Below, piece by piece: positions 1 to 7,562 of a stretch of 28,718 bases of DNA. The position numbers were made by a program, and so were the translations under genes. Where the stretch lies: contig NZ_JOGO01000074.1 in the NCBI RefSeq assembly GCF_000719475.1, positions 1-28,718 of the forward strand, read 5' to 3'. This stretch comes from Streptomyces sp. NRRL F-5630. GTDB taxonomy: Bacteria; Actinomycetota; Actinomycetes; Streptomycetales; Streptomycetaceae. Within the stretch, counting starts at the first letter, position 1, and the number at the start of each line of letters is the position of its first letter. The notes beneath the pieces are model-generated. The model saw only the letters and a list, made by a program, of their open reading frames with translations. It searched no databases and was not told where the DNA came from.

Positions 1-41
1 GGGGTGGTGTGGGCGGTGGGGGTGGTGGCGGGGGTGCTCAT
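1..41 (-). CDS. 5' end of a divergent gene, cut by the window edge
   Basis: Reading leftward from an ATG at 41-39 gives MSTPATTPTAHTTP and stays open to the window edge. A good Shine-Dalgarno (GAAAGG, complement of about 50-55) lies 7 nt before the ATG. The Thr/Pro/Ala-rich start is typical of cytoplasmic N-termini of Streptomyces transporters and enzymes but does not identify the protein. It diverges from the TetR gene at 434 and the operators lie between them, so it is probably the regulator's target. In TetR pairs of this layout the partner is often an MFS exporter or an oxidoreductase; which applies here cannot be seen. Confidence 0.55.
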   Translation of the reverse strand, partial: MSTPATTPTAHTT

Positions 42-80
42 GGCTGTGCCTTTCGGGTGGTGGGCTGGTGGGGCGGTGCG

Positions 81-116
81 AGCGTGAACCGGTGCGGTGA
101 GGGAGAACGTTCGGTC
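81..116 (-). promoter_or_regulatory. Operator copy 1 and putative promoter of the leftward gene
   Basis: The element GTGAGGGAGAACGTTCGGTC is at 97-116 on the + strand, so leftward transcription reads GACCGAAC first. A -10-like hexamer CACGCT (complement of 81-86) follows 10 nt after the element. This resembles the operator/-10 layout at the TetR promoter (393-426). The GAACGTTC core (105-112) is palindromic, as expected for a TetR dimer. The promoter call is inferred from that resemblance. Confidence 0.5.
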
Positions 117-205
117 TACTCGGGTGCTAGGGGTAGAGGTGTTCGGCCTTCCTGGCGGAGGTTGTCGGGAAGGGTTCGGGTTCGGGTTAGGCGAGCTTGT
201 GAGGT

Positions 206-355
206 GTGAGGGAGAACGTTCGGTCCGCTTGGGTGGTGCGTCGTGGGGGTCTCGGCCTGGCGTGCGGGTGCGGGTGCGGGCTCCAGTCGCGGCTGGAGCA
301 AGTAGGGGGGAACGTTCGGTCTCGCTACTTTCGGCGTGAGGGAGAACGTTCGGTC
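206..355 (+). repeat. Operator copies 2, 3 and 4 (interior copies)
   Basis: Copies lie at 206-225 (identical to copy 1), 302-321 (17 of 20 identical, core intact) and 336-355 (identical). All have the orientation of copy 1. Their GAACGTTC cores start at 214, 310 and 344, so the full series of core spacings is 109, 96, 34 and 53 bp. The intervening sequence is not obviously repeated, which argues for selection on the 20-bp element rather than a recent tandem duplication. Confidence 0.7.
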
Positions 356-392
356 TCATGCTCATCCAAGGCCCAGAGCCCGCTCCTGTCAA

Positions 393-426
393 GACCGAAC
401 GTTCTCCCTCACCCTTTTGGTACGCT
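393..426 (+). promoter_or_regulatory. Operator copy 5 over the TetR promoter
   Basis: The inverted element GACCGAACGTTCTCCCTCAC lies at 393-412. A -10-like TACGCT (421-426) follows 8 nt later, 7 nt before the ATG at 434, suggesting a leaderless transcript. With a 17-nt spacer the -35 would fall at about 398-403, inside the operator core. A bound repressor would therefore block its own promoter. The motif is seen; autorepression is inferred. Confidence 0.6.
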
Positions 427-433
427 CGCCCAC

Positions 434-1036
434 ATGAGTCGGGCTACAGGTGTTACGGGAGGCGGCGGCGCCTCGGGTGGTACGTCGGAGGCGCGGGCGC
501 GGCTGCTCGACACGGCGACCGGGATCTTCTACGCGGAGGGCATTCACTCCGTTGGTGTCGACCGGATCACCGCTGAGGCCCAGGTGACCCGGGCGACGCT
601 CTACCGGCACTTCTCCGGCAAGGAGGAGCTCGTTCTCGCGTATCTCGCCGGGGCGGACAGCGGGATCAGGGCGCAGGTGGCGGGGGCGCGGGCCGGGGCG
701 GATACGCCGGTCGGACAGGTGCGGGCGATTGCCAGGTCGATCGTGGAGGGTATCCGGTCGCCGGGCTTCCGGGGGTGTGCGTTCCTCAACGCGGTCGCTG
801 AGTACCCGGATCCCGCTCATCCCATTCACCAGGCTGTGCTGGCCCACCGGAAGTGGTTCCTGGACACGGTCACGGAGCTGCTGGCGAAGGCGGGTTGTCT
901 GCCGGCCGATGAGGCGGGGCGGCATCTTGTGATGTTGCGCGACGGGGCCATGACGGCGGGCTGTCTCGGCGAACCGGAGCGGGTGGGGGAGACGTTCCTC
1001 GGCGGGGTCGAGGGAATTCTGCGCGCCGGTTTGTGA
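434..1036 (+). CDS. TetR/AcrR family transcriptional regulator
   Basis: This 200-residue protein has the TetR N-terminal helix-turn-helix at about residues 20-65. The recognition segment is VTRATLYRHFSGKEEL. The C-terminal half is a ligand-binding domain with GCAFLNAVAEYPDPAHP and a late DGAMTAG segment, a pattern common in Streptomyces TetR proteins beside exporters or oxidoreductases. The ATG at 434 is preferred over upstream in-frame starts because the family alignment begins just after it and the -10-like TACGCT is 7 nt upstream. The frame is open further upstream, but that part would run through the operators. It probably represses itself and the leftward gene at 41. The inducer is unknown. 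Confidence 0.9.
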   Translation: MSRATGVTGGGGASGGTSEARARLLDTATGIFYAEGIHSVGVDRITAEAQVTRATLYRHFSGKEELVLAYLAGADSGIRAQVAGARAGADTPVGQVRAIARSIVEGIRSPGFRGCAFLNAVAEYPDPAHPIHQAVLAHRKWFLDTVTELLAKAGCLPADEAGRHLVMLRDGAMTAGCLGEPERVGETFLGGVEGILRAGL

Positions 1037-1116
1037 CCGTTCGGCGGCGGGGCGACCGCTTGGCGATCCGTGGGGTTCCTGTCCCTCCTCTCGTGCCCGG
1101 CGGCCCCCGTGCCCCT

Positions 1117-1156
1117 GACGTCGCCGGGCACGCGCGGACGTCGCCGGGCACGCGCG
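1117..1156 (+). repeat. Perfect 20-bp tandem duplication
   Basis: GACGTCGCCGGGCACGCGCG occurs at 1117-1136 and again at 1137-1156 without a gap. It lies between the TetR stop and the small ORF at 1174. Confidence 0.85.
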
Positions 1157-1173
1157 CCGCGAGGGAGGTCTCC

Positions 1174-1332
1174 GTGCTGGGGCCCATTGCCCTCCCCGCC
1201 GACCGCACGCGCCGGCGCGGTACGCGAGCTGGCCGGGGCGGCGGCCCCGCGCGGCTCACGGACGTGCTGCTCGTGCTCACGGTGCTGGGCGGGGTCAACC
1301 TCACGGTGCGGGGCGGGGTCAACGTGCTCTGA
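1174..1332 (+). CDS. Candidate small protein (52 aa), doubtful
   Basis: A GTG at 1174 follows GGGAGG by 5 nt, an excellent ribosome binding site, and opens a 52-codon frame ending in TGA at 1330-1332. The product has a basic middle (RTRRRGTRAGRGG) and a hydrophobic end with an 8-residue tandem repeat, LTVLGGVN then LTVRGGVN, encoded by a 24-bp direct repeat. I recognise no family. Against it: in this GC range short open frames are common, and the gap lies between two genes ending toward each other, where no gene is required. For it: the ribosome binding site and a single membrane-sized hydrophobic stretch. Confidence 0.25.
   Translation: MLGPIALPADRTRRRGTRAGRGGGPARLTDVLLVLTVLGGVNLTVRGGVNVL
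1276..1323 (+). repeat. 24-bp tandem repeat, one mismatch
   Basis: The copies are 1276-1299 and 1300-1323, each starting CTCACGGTG and ending GGCGGGGTCAAC, differing at a single base (T/G). If the small ORF is real they encode its repeated C-terminus. The length is a multiple of three and so preserves the frame. Confidence 0.8.
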
Positions 1333-1613
1333 CCAGTCACGTGGTGGCGCGGACGCCGGGAACGACGCCGCGAGCGGGTACGGGCCGAGCGGCCGGGGGC
1401 CTGACGGGACGAGGAGCGGGGCGGTTAGCGGGGCGGCTCGGGGGCCCGGCGGTGGTCCGGCGCGGGGGCTCGGCGGACCGGGTGCGGAGGCCGGACGAGC
1501 CCGGTACGGGCGCCCCCTTCGGCCTGCTGGGCCCCGCGTACCCCGGCGGCTCGGGGCACCCCCGCCCCGCCCCGCCCCGCCCTGCCCCACCCCGGCGCAC
1601 CCTCCCCGGGGCC
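1333..1613. other. Non-coding convergent spacer with C-rich simple repeat
   Basis: I see no convincing gene here. At about 1559-1590 there is a run of CCCCG/CCCGC units on the + strand, just beyond the stop of the leftward phosphatase-like gene. No clean terminator hairpin was found. Confidence 0.5.
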
Positions 1614-2420
1614 TCAGAACCCCCGGTCCGCCCCCGGCAGTCCCGCCGTGTGCAGGAGGTACGCCGTCATCGGCTCGTAGAAGCGCGGGTCGGTCACGTG
1701 GTCGTCGAGCGGGACCGTGACCCGCATCGTGCCTTCCAGCTCGCCGATGAAGAGGGCCGGGTCGTTGCAGTCCGCGTAGCCGATGGAGTCGATCCCGCGC
1801 TGGCCGGCGCGGCCCGCCCAGCCGTGGTCGGCGACGACGAGGCCGGGGAGCGGCTCGCCCCCGCGCTCCAGGCCGTCGAGGATCGCGTCCATCGGGGCGG
1901 GGGAGTGGGTGTGCCACAGGCTCGCCCCGGCCTCGTAGACGGCGACGTCCGCGAACTGCACGACGAAGCCGTCGTCGGCGCGCAGGCCGCCCGGGATGCG
2001 GACGATGTCGCAGCCCGCCTCGCGCAGCGCCTGCGCGGTACGGCGGTGCAGGTCCAGGAGGGCGCCGGGGTGCCCGGTCGCGACGAGGACGCGTTCGCCG
2101 GCGTCGGCCGCCTCGCGCAGGCGGGCCGCCATGCGGTCCAGGCCCGCGAGGGTCAGATCGGGGTCGATCGTGTCCTGGCCCTGGCGGTGGCCGGGGTCGT
2201 CGTTCACGCCGCAGCGCTCCGCCATCACGGCGAGGACGTCCTGCTCGTCGGTCCAGCGGTCGCCCAGCTCCAGGCCCAGCCACCAGTTGCGCTTGCCGTT
2301 GGCGAGGTGGCGGTAGTGGGCGAGGTTGTTCTCGCGCGGGGTGGCGACGTCCCCGGTGATACGGGTCTCTATGAGGTGCTGGCGCAGGGCGGCGCGGCTC
2401 GGTATGGGCATGGGGCCCAT
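1614..2420 (-). CDS. Conserved actinobacterial phosphatase-like protein
   Basis: This 268-residue protein starts MGPMPIPSRAALRQHL and contains conserved-looking blocks (TPRENNLAHYRHLANG, WLGLELGDRWTDEQDV, VLVATGHPGALLDLH, DHGWAGRAGQ, DSIGYADCNDPALF). I recall close Streptomyces homologues being labelled simply 'phosphatase', but I see no textbook HAD, PAP2 or histidine-phosphatase motif. Its His- and Asp-rich motifs (TGHPG, ADHGW, YADCNDP) could bind metal. The ATG at 2420 is chosen because homologous sequence seems to begin there. An ATG at 2411 is equally possible and neither has a strong ribosome binding site. No signal peptide is seen, so it is cytosolic. It is a single gene. Confidence 0.75.
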   Translation of the reverse strand: MGPMPIPSRAALRQHLIETRITGDVATPRENNLAHYRHLANGKRNWWLGLELGDRWTDEQDVLAVMAERCGVNDDPGHRQGQDTIDPDLTLAGLDRMAARLREAADAGERVLVATGHPGALLDLHRRTAQALREAGCDIVRIPGGLRADDGFVVQFADVAVYEAGASLWHTHSPAPMDAILDGLERGGEPLPGLVVADHGWAGRAGQRGIDSIGYADCNDPALFIGELEGTMRVTVPLDDHVTDPRFYEPMTAYLLHTAGLPGADRGF

Positions 2421-2824
2421 TCTGCCGTGACCGCCGCCCGTTGGCCGGGGCACGGCTCCGCGCTTGTGCGTCCGAGGGGGAAGGGTTCGTGTCCAGCGTC
2501 TTGATCTGCCGCCTCTCGCGCCCGGCTGTCAGCGGCTTCGAGCGGGATTCCGCTGACCGGCGCGGGGGTGGTGGTACGCCACGGGACGGCGGCACCGGCT
2601 CGTGACGCCAACCTCGCGCCGGGCGCTGCCTGAGCCGCGCACCACCCCGGCCGGTCAGCGTCTCCCCGCGACCACGCCCCGGACCCCGCGCCACGACCGC
2701 CGGGGGTGCGACTCGCCCATGGCGGCGGCACTGAGCATGGTGATACCCGTGAAGGGGCGCCCCCCACGGCGGCCGGTCGGCGGAGGCCCCCGGCACAGAG
2801 CACACCGCACTCAGGAGTACCAAG
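2421..2824. other. Divergent intergenic region, no gene seen
   Basis: About 400 bp separate the phosphatase-like gene (-) from the epimerase (+). Apart from the inverted repeat at 2528-2557 and the epimerase ribosome binding site (AGGAG, 2813-2817) I find nothing supportable. Open frames crossing it are shadow frames. Confidence 0.5.
2528..2557. promoter_or_regulatory. 8-bp inverted repeat, possible operator
   Basis: GTCAGCGG at 2528-2535 and CCGCTGAC at 2550-2557 are perfect inverse complements separated by 14 nt. Their position between divergent genes suits a dimeric regulator's operator. A weak hairpin or chance are alternatives at this base composition. Confidence 0.35.
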
Positions 2825-3718
2825 GTGACCGAAGAACACGAGGCCCCGCACGGCCGCACGGTGCTGGTGACCGGCGCCATCGGGGACATCGGCCGCGTCG
2901 TCGTCGCCGACCTGCTCGCCCACGGGTACCGCGTCGTCGGCGCCGATCTGCGCGCCCCCGAGGGGGAGACCGGCTGCGCGGCCTTCGTCGCGGGGAACCT
3001 CGCCGACGCGGAGACGATGAGCGGGGTCTACGACACGCTCGGAGCGACGGCCGGTGAGGAGGGCGTCGCCGGTGTCGTCCACCTCGCCGCGTACCCGGCC
3101 CCCGGCATCGTCCCCGAGGACGAGACGCTGCGCGGCAACGTCCTCGCCGCGTACCTCGTCCTCCAGGAGGCCGGGCGGCGCGGCGTCGGCCGCGTCGTCG
3201 CCGCCTCCAGCCTCTCGGCGCTCGGGCTCGCCTGGGCGGACCGCGAACTGCACCCGGCGTACGTCCCGGTCGACGAGGAGCACCCCAACCTCACGGTCGA
3301 CTCCTACGGCCTCTCCAAGGTCATGTCCGAGGAGGCCGCCGCCTTCACGACGCGCCGCTTCGGCACCGCGACCGTGATGCTCCGCTTCCCTTTCGTCGGC
3401 ATGGGCGAGCGCCTGGCGAAGCGCCTCGCGGGCACCCACCGGGACCCGGGCTCGGCGCGGCGCGAGCTGTGGGGCTGGCTCCACACCGAGGACGCGGCGG
3501 CCGCCGTGCGCGCGGCCCTCACCGCGCCGCTCACGGGGCATCACGTCGTCAACGTCGCGGCGCCCGACACCGAGGCCCTGGAGCCGAGCCGCGACCTGCT
3601 CGCGGCGTACCACCCCGAGGCGGAGATCCGCGGGGAGTTCGGCGGGCACGACACCTTCTTCGCCACGCGGCGGATGCGGGACGTCCTCGGCTTCACGCCG
3701 GAGCACACCTGGCGCTGA
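2825..3718 (+). CDS. NAD(P)-dependent epimerase/dehydratase (extended SDR)
   Basis: This 297-residue protein starts at a GTG 7 nt after AGGAG. The Rossmann nucleotide-binding motif is GAIGDIG (residues 17-23). An AASSLS segment carries the catalytic Ser at about 128-129, and the active-site YGLSK pair is Tyr161/Lys165. The order and length match compact extended SDRs such as uronate dehydrogenase and UDP-glucose 4-epimerase relatives. There is no signal peptide. It stands alone, with a strong terminator 35 bp downstream. The substrate is probably a sugar, sugar acid or sugar nucleotide, but the sequence does not decide which. Confidence 0.88.
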   Translation: MTEEHEAPHGRTVLVTGAIGDIGRVVVADLLAHGYRVVGADLRAPEGETGCAAFVAGNLADAETMSGVYDTLGATAGEEGVAGVVHLAAYPAPGIVPEDETLRGNVLAAYLVLQEAGRRGVGRVVAASSLSALGLAWADRELHPAYVPVDEEHPNLTVDSYGLSKVMSEEAAAFTTRRFGTATVMLRFPFVGMGERLAKRLAGTHRDPGSARRELWGWLHTEDAAAAVRAALTAPLTGHHVVNVAAPDTEALEPSRDLLAAYHPEAEIRGEFGGHDTFFATRRMRDVLGFTPEHTWR

Positions 3719-3752
3719 ACCCTCCCGCGCACGGGCACGGCCGCCCCCTGCC

Positions 3753-3791
3753 GCGAAGGGCCCCGCCTCGCGCCGAGGCGGGGCCCTTCGC
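3753..3791 (+). terminator. Strong 18-bp intrinsic terminator hairpin
   Basis: GCGAAGGGCCCCGCCTCG (3753-3770) is perfectly complementary to 3774-3791, leaving a 3-nt loop. It has no U tract, which is usual for Streptomyces terminators. It ends the epimerase transcript and insulates the agmatinase gene. Confidence 0.85.
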
Positions 3792-3904
3792 CGCGCCGGG
3801 CCCTCGCGGCCACCGGGGCGGAGCGGCTCCGTACGCCCCCGTTACAGTCGATGGCACGCCCCCCGATGACGCGGGGCGGTCACCTGACCAGCGAAGAGGC
3901 ATCC

Positions 3905-4891
3905 ATGAACGACCGCATCCGGCCGCCCGCCGACGCTCCCCGCGGCCCTGTCGACTCCTCGCGCGTCCCGCGGTACGCGGGCCCCGCGACGTTCGCGCGT
4001 CTGCCGCGCGTGGACGAGGTCGCCCGCACCGAGGTCGCCGTCGTGGGTGTCCCCTTCGACTCCGGTGTCTCCTACCGCCCCGGCGCCCGCTTCGGGGGCA
4101 ACGCGATCCGCGAGGCGTCCCGCCTCCTGCGCCCCTACAACCCCGCCCAGGACGCCTCGCCCTTCGCCCTCGCCCAGGTCGCCGACGCCGGTGACATAGC
4201 CGTCAACCCCTTCGACATCGACGAGGCCGTCGAGACCGTCCAGCACGAGGCCGGCCGCCTCCTGGACACCGGCGCCCGCCTGATGACCCTCGGCGGCGAC
4301 CACACCGTCGCCCTCCCCCTCCTGCGCGCCGTCGCCGAGCGCCACGGCCCCGTCGCCCTCCTCCACTTCGACGCGCACCTCGACACCTGGGACACCTACT
4401 TCGGCGCCGCCTACACCCACGGCACCCCCTTCCGCCGCGCCGTCGAGGAAGGCATCCTCGACACCTCCGCCCTCTCCCACGTCGGCACCCGCGGCCCCCT
4501 CTACGGCAAGCAGGACCTGACCGACGACGCCAAGATGGGCTTCGGCATCGTCACCGCGGCCGACGTCATGCGCCGCGGCACCGACGAGATCACCGACCAG
4601 CTCCGCCAGCGCATCGGCGACCGCCCCCTCTACGTCTCCGTCGACATCGACGTCCTCGACCCCGCCCACGCCCCCGGCACCGGCACCCCCGAAGCGGGCG
4701 GACTCACCTCCCGCGAACTCCTGGAGATCCTCCGCGGCCTCGCCGGCTGCCACCTCGTCTCCGCCGACCTGGTCGAGGTCGCCCCCGCCTACGACCACGC
4801 CGAGATCACCGCCGTCGCCGCCTCCCACACCGCCTACGAACTCACCACCCTCATGAGCCGCCACATCGCCGCCGCACGAGACGCGGACTGA
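3905..4891 (+). CDS. speB: Agmatinase / ureohydrolase family enzyme
   Basis: This 328-residue cytosolic enzyme belongs to the arginase/agmatinase family, which hydrolyses a guanidino substrate to an amine plus urea at a dimanganese centre. All metal ligands are visible: His133 in GGDHT, Asp156/His158/Asp160 in DAHLD, and Asp247/Asp249 in SVDIDVLDP. The typical [10 protein letters not shown] segment follows. The ATG at 3905 is preferred over 3851 because AGAGG precedes it by 5 nt and the shorter protein has the family's normal length. A TACAGT hexamer at 3843-3848 may be the -10. A ThDP enzyme follows 96 bp downstream. The substrate could also be guanidinobutyrate, guanidinopropionate or guanidine, so the symbol is provisional. 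Confidence 0.9.
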   Translation: MNDRIRPPADAPRGPVDSSRVPRYAGPATFARLPRVDEVARTEVAVVGVPFDSGVSYRPGARFGGNAIREASRLLRPYNPAQDASPFALAQVADAGDIAVNPFDIDEAVETVQHEAGRLLDTGARLMTLGGDHTVALPLLRAVAERHGPVALLHFDAHLDTWDTYFGAAYTHGTPFRRAVEEGILDTSALSHVGTRGPLYGKQDLTDDAKMGFGIVTAADVMRRGTDEITDQLRQRIGDRPLYVSVDIDVLDPAHAPGTGTPEAGGLTSRELLEILRGLAGCHLVSADLVEVAPAYDHAEITAVAASHTAYELTTLMSRHIAAARDAD

Positions 4892-4901
4892 GCCGCGGCG
4901 A

Positions 4902-4964
4902 CGGTACGGGCACGGAGCCGCCCGCCCCGCACCGCCCTCTCCCCGTGCCGTCGCCCCCGTACCG
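4902..4964 (+). promoter_or_regulatory. Long-range inverted repeats between agmatinase and ThDP gene
   Basis: CGGTACGGG (4902-4910) pairs with CCCGTACCG (4956-4964), and GGCACGG (4909-4915) pairs with CCGTGCC (4943-4949). The two can stack as a 14-bp stem with an 8-nt bulge. Such a structure could reduce read-through or process the two-gene transcript. It is a weak call at this GC content. Confidence 0.3.
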
Positions 4965-4987
4965 CAGCACTCCGGAAGGACCCCGCG

Positions 4988-6664
4988 TTGAGCCACGACC
5001 ACGACCTCGTCCTGCGCCCCACCGAGGCCCAGACGCGCGCGGCGCTCGACCCGCCCGCCGGGCGGACCGGCGGGGACCTCGTCGTGGAGACCCTGCACGG
5101 ACTCGGCGCGACGACCGTTTTCGGGCTCCCCGGGCAGCACGCGCTCGCGCTCTTCGACGCGGTGCGCCGCTCCTCGCTCGCCTACGTCGGGCTGCGCGTC
5201 GAGAACAACGCGGCCTTCGCGGCGGACGGCTACGGGCGGATCACGGGTGAGGCGGCGCCGCTCCTGCTCTCGACGGGCCCCGGCGCGCTCACCTCGCTCT
5301 CCGCCCTCCAGGAGGCGGCCGCCTCCAGCTCGCCCGTCCTCGCGATCTGCTCGCAGGTCCCGGCCGCCGGGCTGGGCGGCGGGCGCCACGGCTACCTGCA
5401 CGAACTGCGCGACCAGCAGGCGTCGGTGCGGGACCTCGTGAAGTCCGTGCACGTCGTGCGCGCCGCCTCGCAGATCCCCTCGGCGATCGCCGCCGCGTGG
5501 GAGTCCGCGCTGAGCGCCCCGCACGGCCCGGTGTGGGTCGAGATCCCGCAGGACGTCCTCGCCGCCGAGACCCTGCTCCCCGAGGTCAACGCCCCCGACG
5601 CGCTGCCCGAGCCCCTCGTGCCGCGTCCCGAGCTGACCGCGCTCGCCGCCGACTGGCTCGCGCACGCCGAGCGCCCCGTCGTGCTCGCGGGCGGCGGGGT
5701 CGTGAGGGCCGACGCGGCGGGCAAACTCCTGGCGCTCGCCGAACGGCTGGACCTGCCGGTGGTGACGACGTACGGCGGCAAGGGCGCCTTCCCCTGGGAG
5801 CACCCCCTGTCCGGCCAGTCCTGGATGGAGGACCGCCACACGACGGAGTTCCTCGCGGACGCGGACGTGCTGCTGGTCGTCGGCTCGGGCCTCGGTGAAC
5901 TCTCCTCGCACTACCACTCGTTGGCGCCGCGCGGCCGGATCGTGCAGATCGAGGCCGACCTCGGGAAGCTGGAGGCCAACCACCGCGCCCTCGGCATCCA
6001 CGCGGACGCCCGCCTGGCCCTCCAGGCCCTCCTGGAGACGGCCCAGCCCCGCGAGGACCCCGGGGCGCGCACCCGCGTGGCGGAGCTGCTGCGGAAGATC
6101 CGGGCCCGGCTGGACGCGCAGGACCTGGCCCTGGAACGCGGGCTGCTCACCACGATCCGTGCCGCGCTCCCCGACGATTCCCCCAGCTTCTGGGACATGA
6201 CGATCCTCGGCTACTGGGCCTGGGCGGGCTTCGACCCCCGCCGCCCCGGCACGATGCACACGGCCCAGGGCGCGGGCGGCCTCGGCCTCGCCTTCCCCGC
6301 CGCGCTGGGCGCGGCGGTCGCCGACCCGGCCCGCCCGGTCCTCGCGGTCTCGGGCGACGGCGGCGCGATGTACTCCCTGGCCGAACTGGCGACCGCCCGC
6401 CAGCACGGCCTCCCGGTCACCTGGCTCGTGGTGGACGACGGCGGCTACGGCATCCTGCGCGAGTACCTGACCGGCGCGTACGGCGAAGCGGTCGGCACGG
6501 AACTGTCCCGCCCGGACTTCGTCGCCCTGGCCGAGTCCTTCGGCGTCCACGCGGTGGCCACGACGGCCGCGAACCTGGGCACGGACCTGGCGGAGGCGTT
6601 GGGAAGCGGGGAACCGAGGGTGGTCGTGCTGCGGGAGCGGGTGCGGATGTTCGGGGAGAGCTGA
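4988..6664 (+). CDS. Thiamine-diphosphate-dependent enzyme, acetolactate-synthase-like
   Basis: This 558-residue protein uses a TTG start, supported by GGAAGGA 7 nt upstream. It has the three-domain layout of the ThDP decarboxylase/acetohydroxyacid synthase superfamily. The N-terminal pyrimidine-binding domain carries the activating Glu72 (VENNAAFAADGYGR). A central domain follows, and the C-terminal pyrophosphate-binding domain has Gly456-Asp457-Gly458. The expected Mg-binding Asn-Asn is Asp483-Asp484 here (VVDDGGYG). Family members make acetolactate, glyoxylate-derived carboligation products or decarboxylate 2-oxo acids; which applies is not visible. It follows the agmatinase on the same strand, so a role in guanidino-compound or arginine-derived carbon use is plausible. 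The divergence from IlvB and the lack of a nearby small subunit argue against branched-chain synthesis. Confidence 0.85.
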   Translation: MSHDHDLVLRPTEAQTRAALDPPAGRTGGDLVVETLHGLGATTVFGLPGQHALALFDAVRRSSLAYVGLRVENNAAFAADGYGRITGEAAPLLLSTGPGALTSLSALQEAAASSSPVLAICSQVPAAGLGGGRHGYLHELRDQQASVRDLVKSVHVVRAASQIPSAIAAAWESALSAPHGPVWVEIPQDVLAAETLLPEVNAPDALPEPLVPRPELTALAADWLAHAERPVVLAGGGVVRADAAGKLLALAERLDLPVVTTYGGKGAFPWEHPLSGQSWMEDRHTTEFLADADVLLVVGSGLGELSSHYHSLAPRGRIVQIEADLGKLEANHRALGIHADARLALQALLETAQPREDPGARTRVAELLRKIRARLDAQDLALERGLLTTIRAALPDDSPSFWDMTILGYWAWAGFDPRRPGTMHTAQGAGGLGLAFPAALGAAVADPARPVLAVSGDGGAMYSLAELATARQHGLPVTWLVVDDGGYGILREYLTGAYGEAVGTELSRPDFVALAESFGVHAVATTAANLGTDLAEALGSGEPRVVVLRERVRMFGES

Positions 6665-6756
6665 GGACACCGGTGGCCCGGGCCCCGCGCCCGGTGCGGC
6701 CCTGGCGGCAGGGGCACCGGAGGCGAAAGGCGGTGGCCCGGCGCGGCCCTGCCCTC

Positions 6757-6762
6757 TAGGCT
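6757..6762 (+). promoter_or_regulatory. -10 element of the VOC gene (leaderless)
   Basis: TAGGCT lies 6 nt before the ATG at 6769, so transcription would begin at or next to the start codon. I see no Shine-Dalgarno and no clear -35. Confidence 0.55.
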
Positions 6763-6768
6763 CCCCGC

Positions 6769-7521
6769 ATGGCGCTCCGACTCGTGCAGGTGAACCTCAA
6801 GGCTCGCGACGACGTGGCGCTCGGGCGCTTCTGGGCGTCGGCGCTCGGATGGCGGACGGGCAGCGAGGGCCCCGGGGTCACCAACCTCGAACCCCACGGC
6901 TTCGAGTGGCCCGGCCCGGAGGCCCTGTGCCTCGATCTCGTGCGCGTACCGGACCCCGAGACCGTCGACTACCGAGTCCACCTGGACCTCGCCGCCCACT
7001 CGCTCGCGCATCAGCGAGAAATCGTCGCGCGCCTGACGGCACGCGGCGCGACCCCGGTGGACATCGGCCAGGGCGAGGTGCCGTGGACGGTGATGGCGGA
7101 CCCCGAGGGCAACGTCTTCTGCGTGCTGGAGCCCCGGGAGTCGTACCGGGGCACCGGCTCGGTCGCCGCCGTCGTCGTGGACTGCGCCGACCCGCACGCG
7201 CTCGCGGCCTTCTGGGGCGAGGCGGTGGGCTGGAAGGTCCACGAGACCCGCGAGGACCTCGTGCGTCTGCGCGCCCCCGAGAACGTGGGCCCGTTCCTGG
7301 AGTTCTACCGCCAGGCACCCGGCACGACCCCTCTGCGCCACCGCCTCCACCTCGACGCCCTCCCGCTGCCGGGGCACGACCAGGGGGCCGAGATCGCCCG
7401 CCTCGAAAGCCTCGGCGCCCGCACGGTGGACGTGGGCCAGGGCGCGGTGCCGTGGCAGCCCATGGCGGACCCGGAGGGCAACGAGTTCTGCGTGCTCGGG
7501 GGCGGCGCCGGGGCGAAGTGA
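6769..7521 (+). CDS. Two-domain VOC (glyoxalase-like) protein
   Basis: This 250-residue protein consists of two tandem vicinal-oxygen-chelate modules of about 120 residues. Each ends in the same signature: VPWTVMADPEGNVFCVL near 105-121 and VPWQPMADPEGNEFCVL near 228-244. Each also has an internal H-(V/L)-D or HLHLD strand. The Streptomyces glyoxalase_6-type family includes antibiotic-binding, dioxygenase-like and uncharacterised members. No specific reaction can be assigned. There is no signal peptide. The start follows a -10 hexamer by 6 nt, suggesting leaderless expression as a single gene. Confidence 0.85.
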   Translation: MALRLVQVNLKARDDVALGRFWASALGWRTGSEGPGVTNLEPHGFEWPGPEALCLDLVRVPDPETVDYRVHLDLAAHSLAHQREIVARLTARGATPVDIGQGEVPWTVMADPEGNVFCVLEPRESYRGTGSVAAVVVDCADPHALAAFWGEAVGWKVHETREDLVRLRAPENVGPFLEFYRQAPGTTPLRHRLHLDALPLPGHDQGAEIARLESLGARTVDVGQGAVPWQPMADPEGNEFCVLGGGAGAK

Positions 7522-7562
7522 CGTGAAGGCGGACGGCTTCCCGCGCGGTCCTCGCCGTTCCC

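Noticed and set aside
97..412. Repeats near the left end considered as a CRISPR array
   Set aside because: The repeats are palindromic-core 20-mers with irregular spacing (34-109 bp), one inverted, next to a TetR gene and with no cas genes. They fit operators instead.
2654..2670. GTCAGCGTCTC upstream of the epimerase, resembling the response-regulator element
   Set aside because: Only the first half site matches; the second half site and the GGAC/GGAT prefix are missing.
826..2889. A 687-codon minus-strand frame through the phosphatase-like gene and both flanking spacers
   Set aside because: It runs antisense to the TetR gene and in a different frame from the conserved phosphatase-like protein; composition is Arg/Pro-rich.
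3842..6670. A 942-codon minus-strand frame opposite the agmatinase and ThDP genes
   Set aside because: Low-complexity Gly/Val/Arg composition with no recognisable motif, wholly antisense to two well-supported genes.
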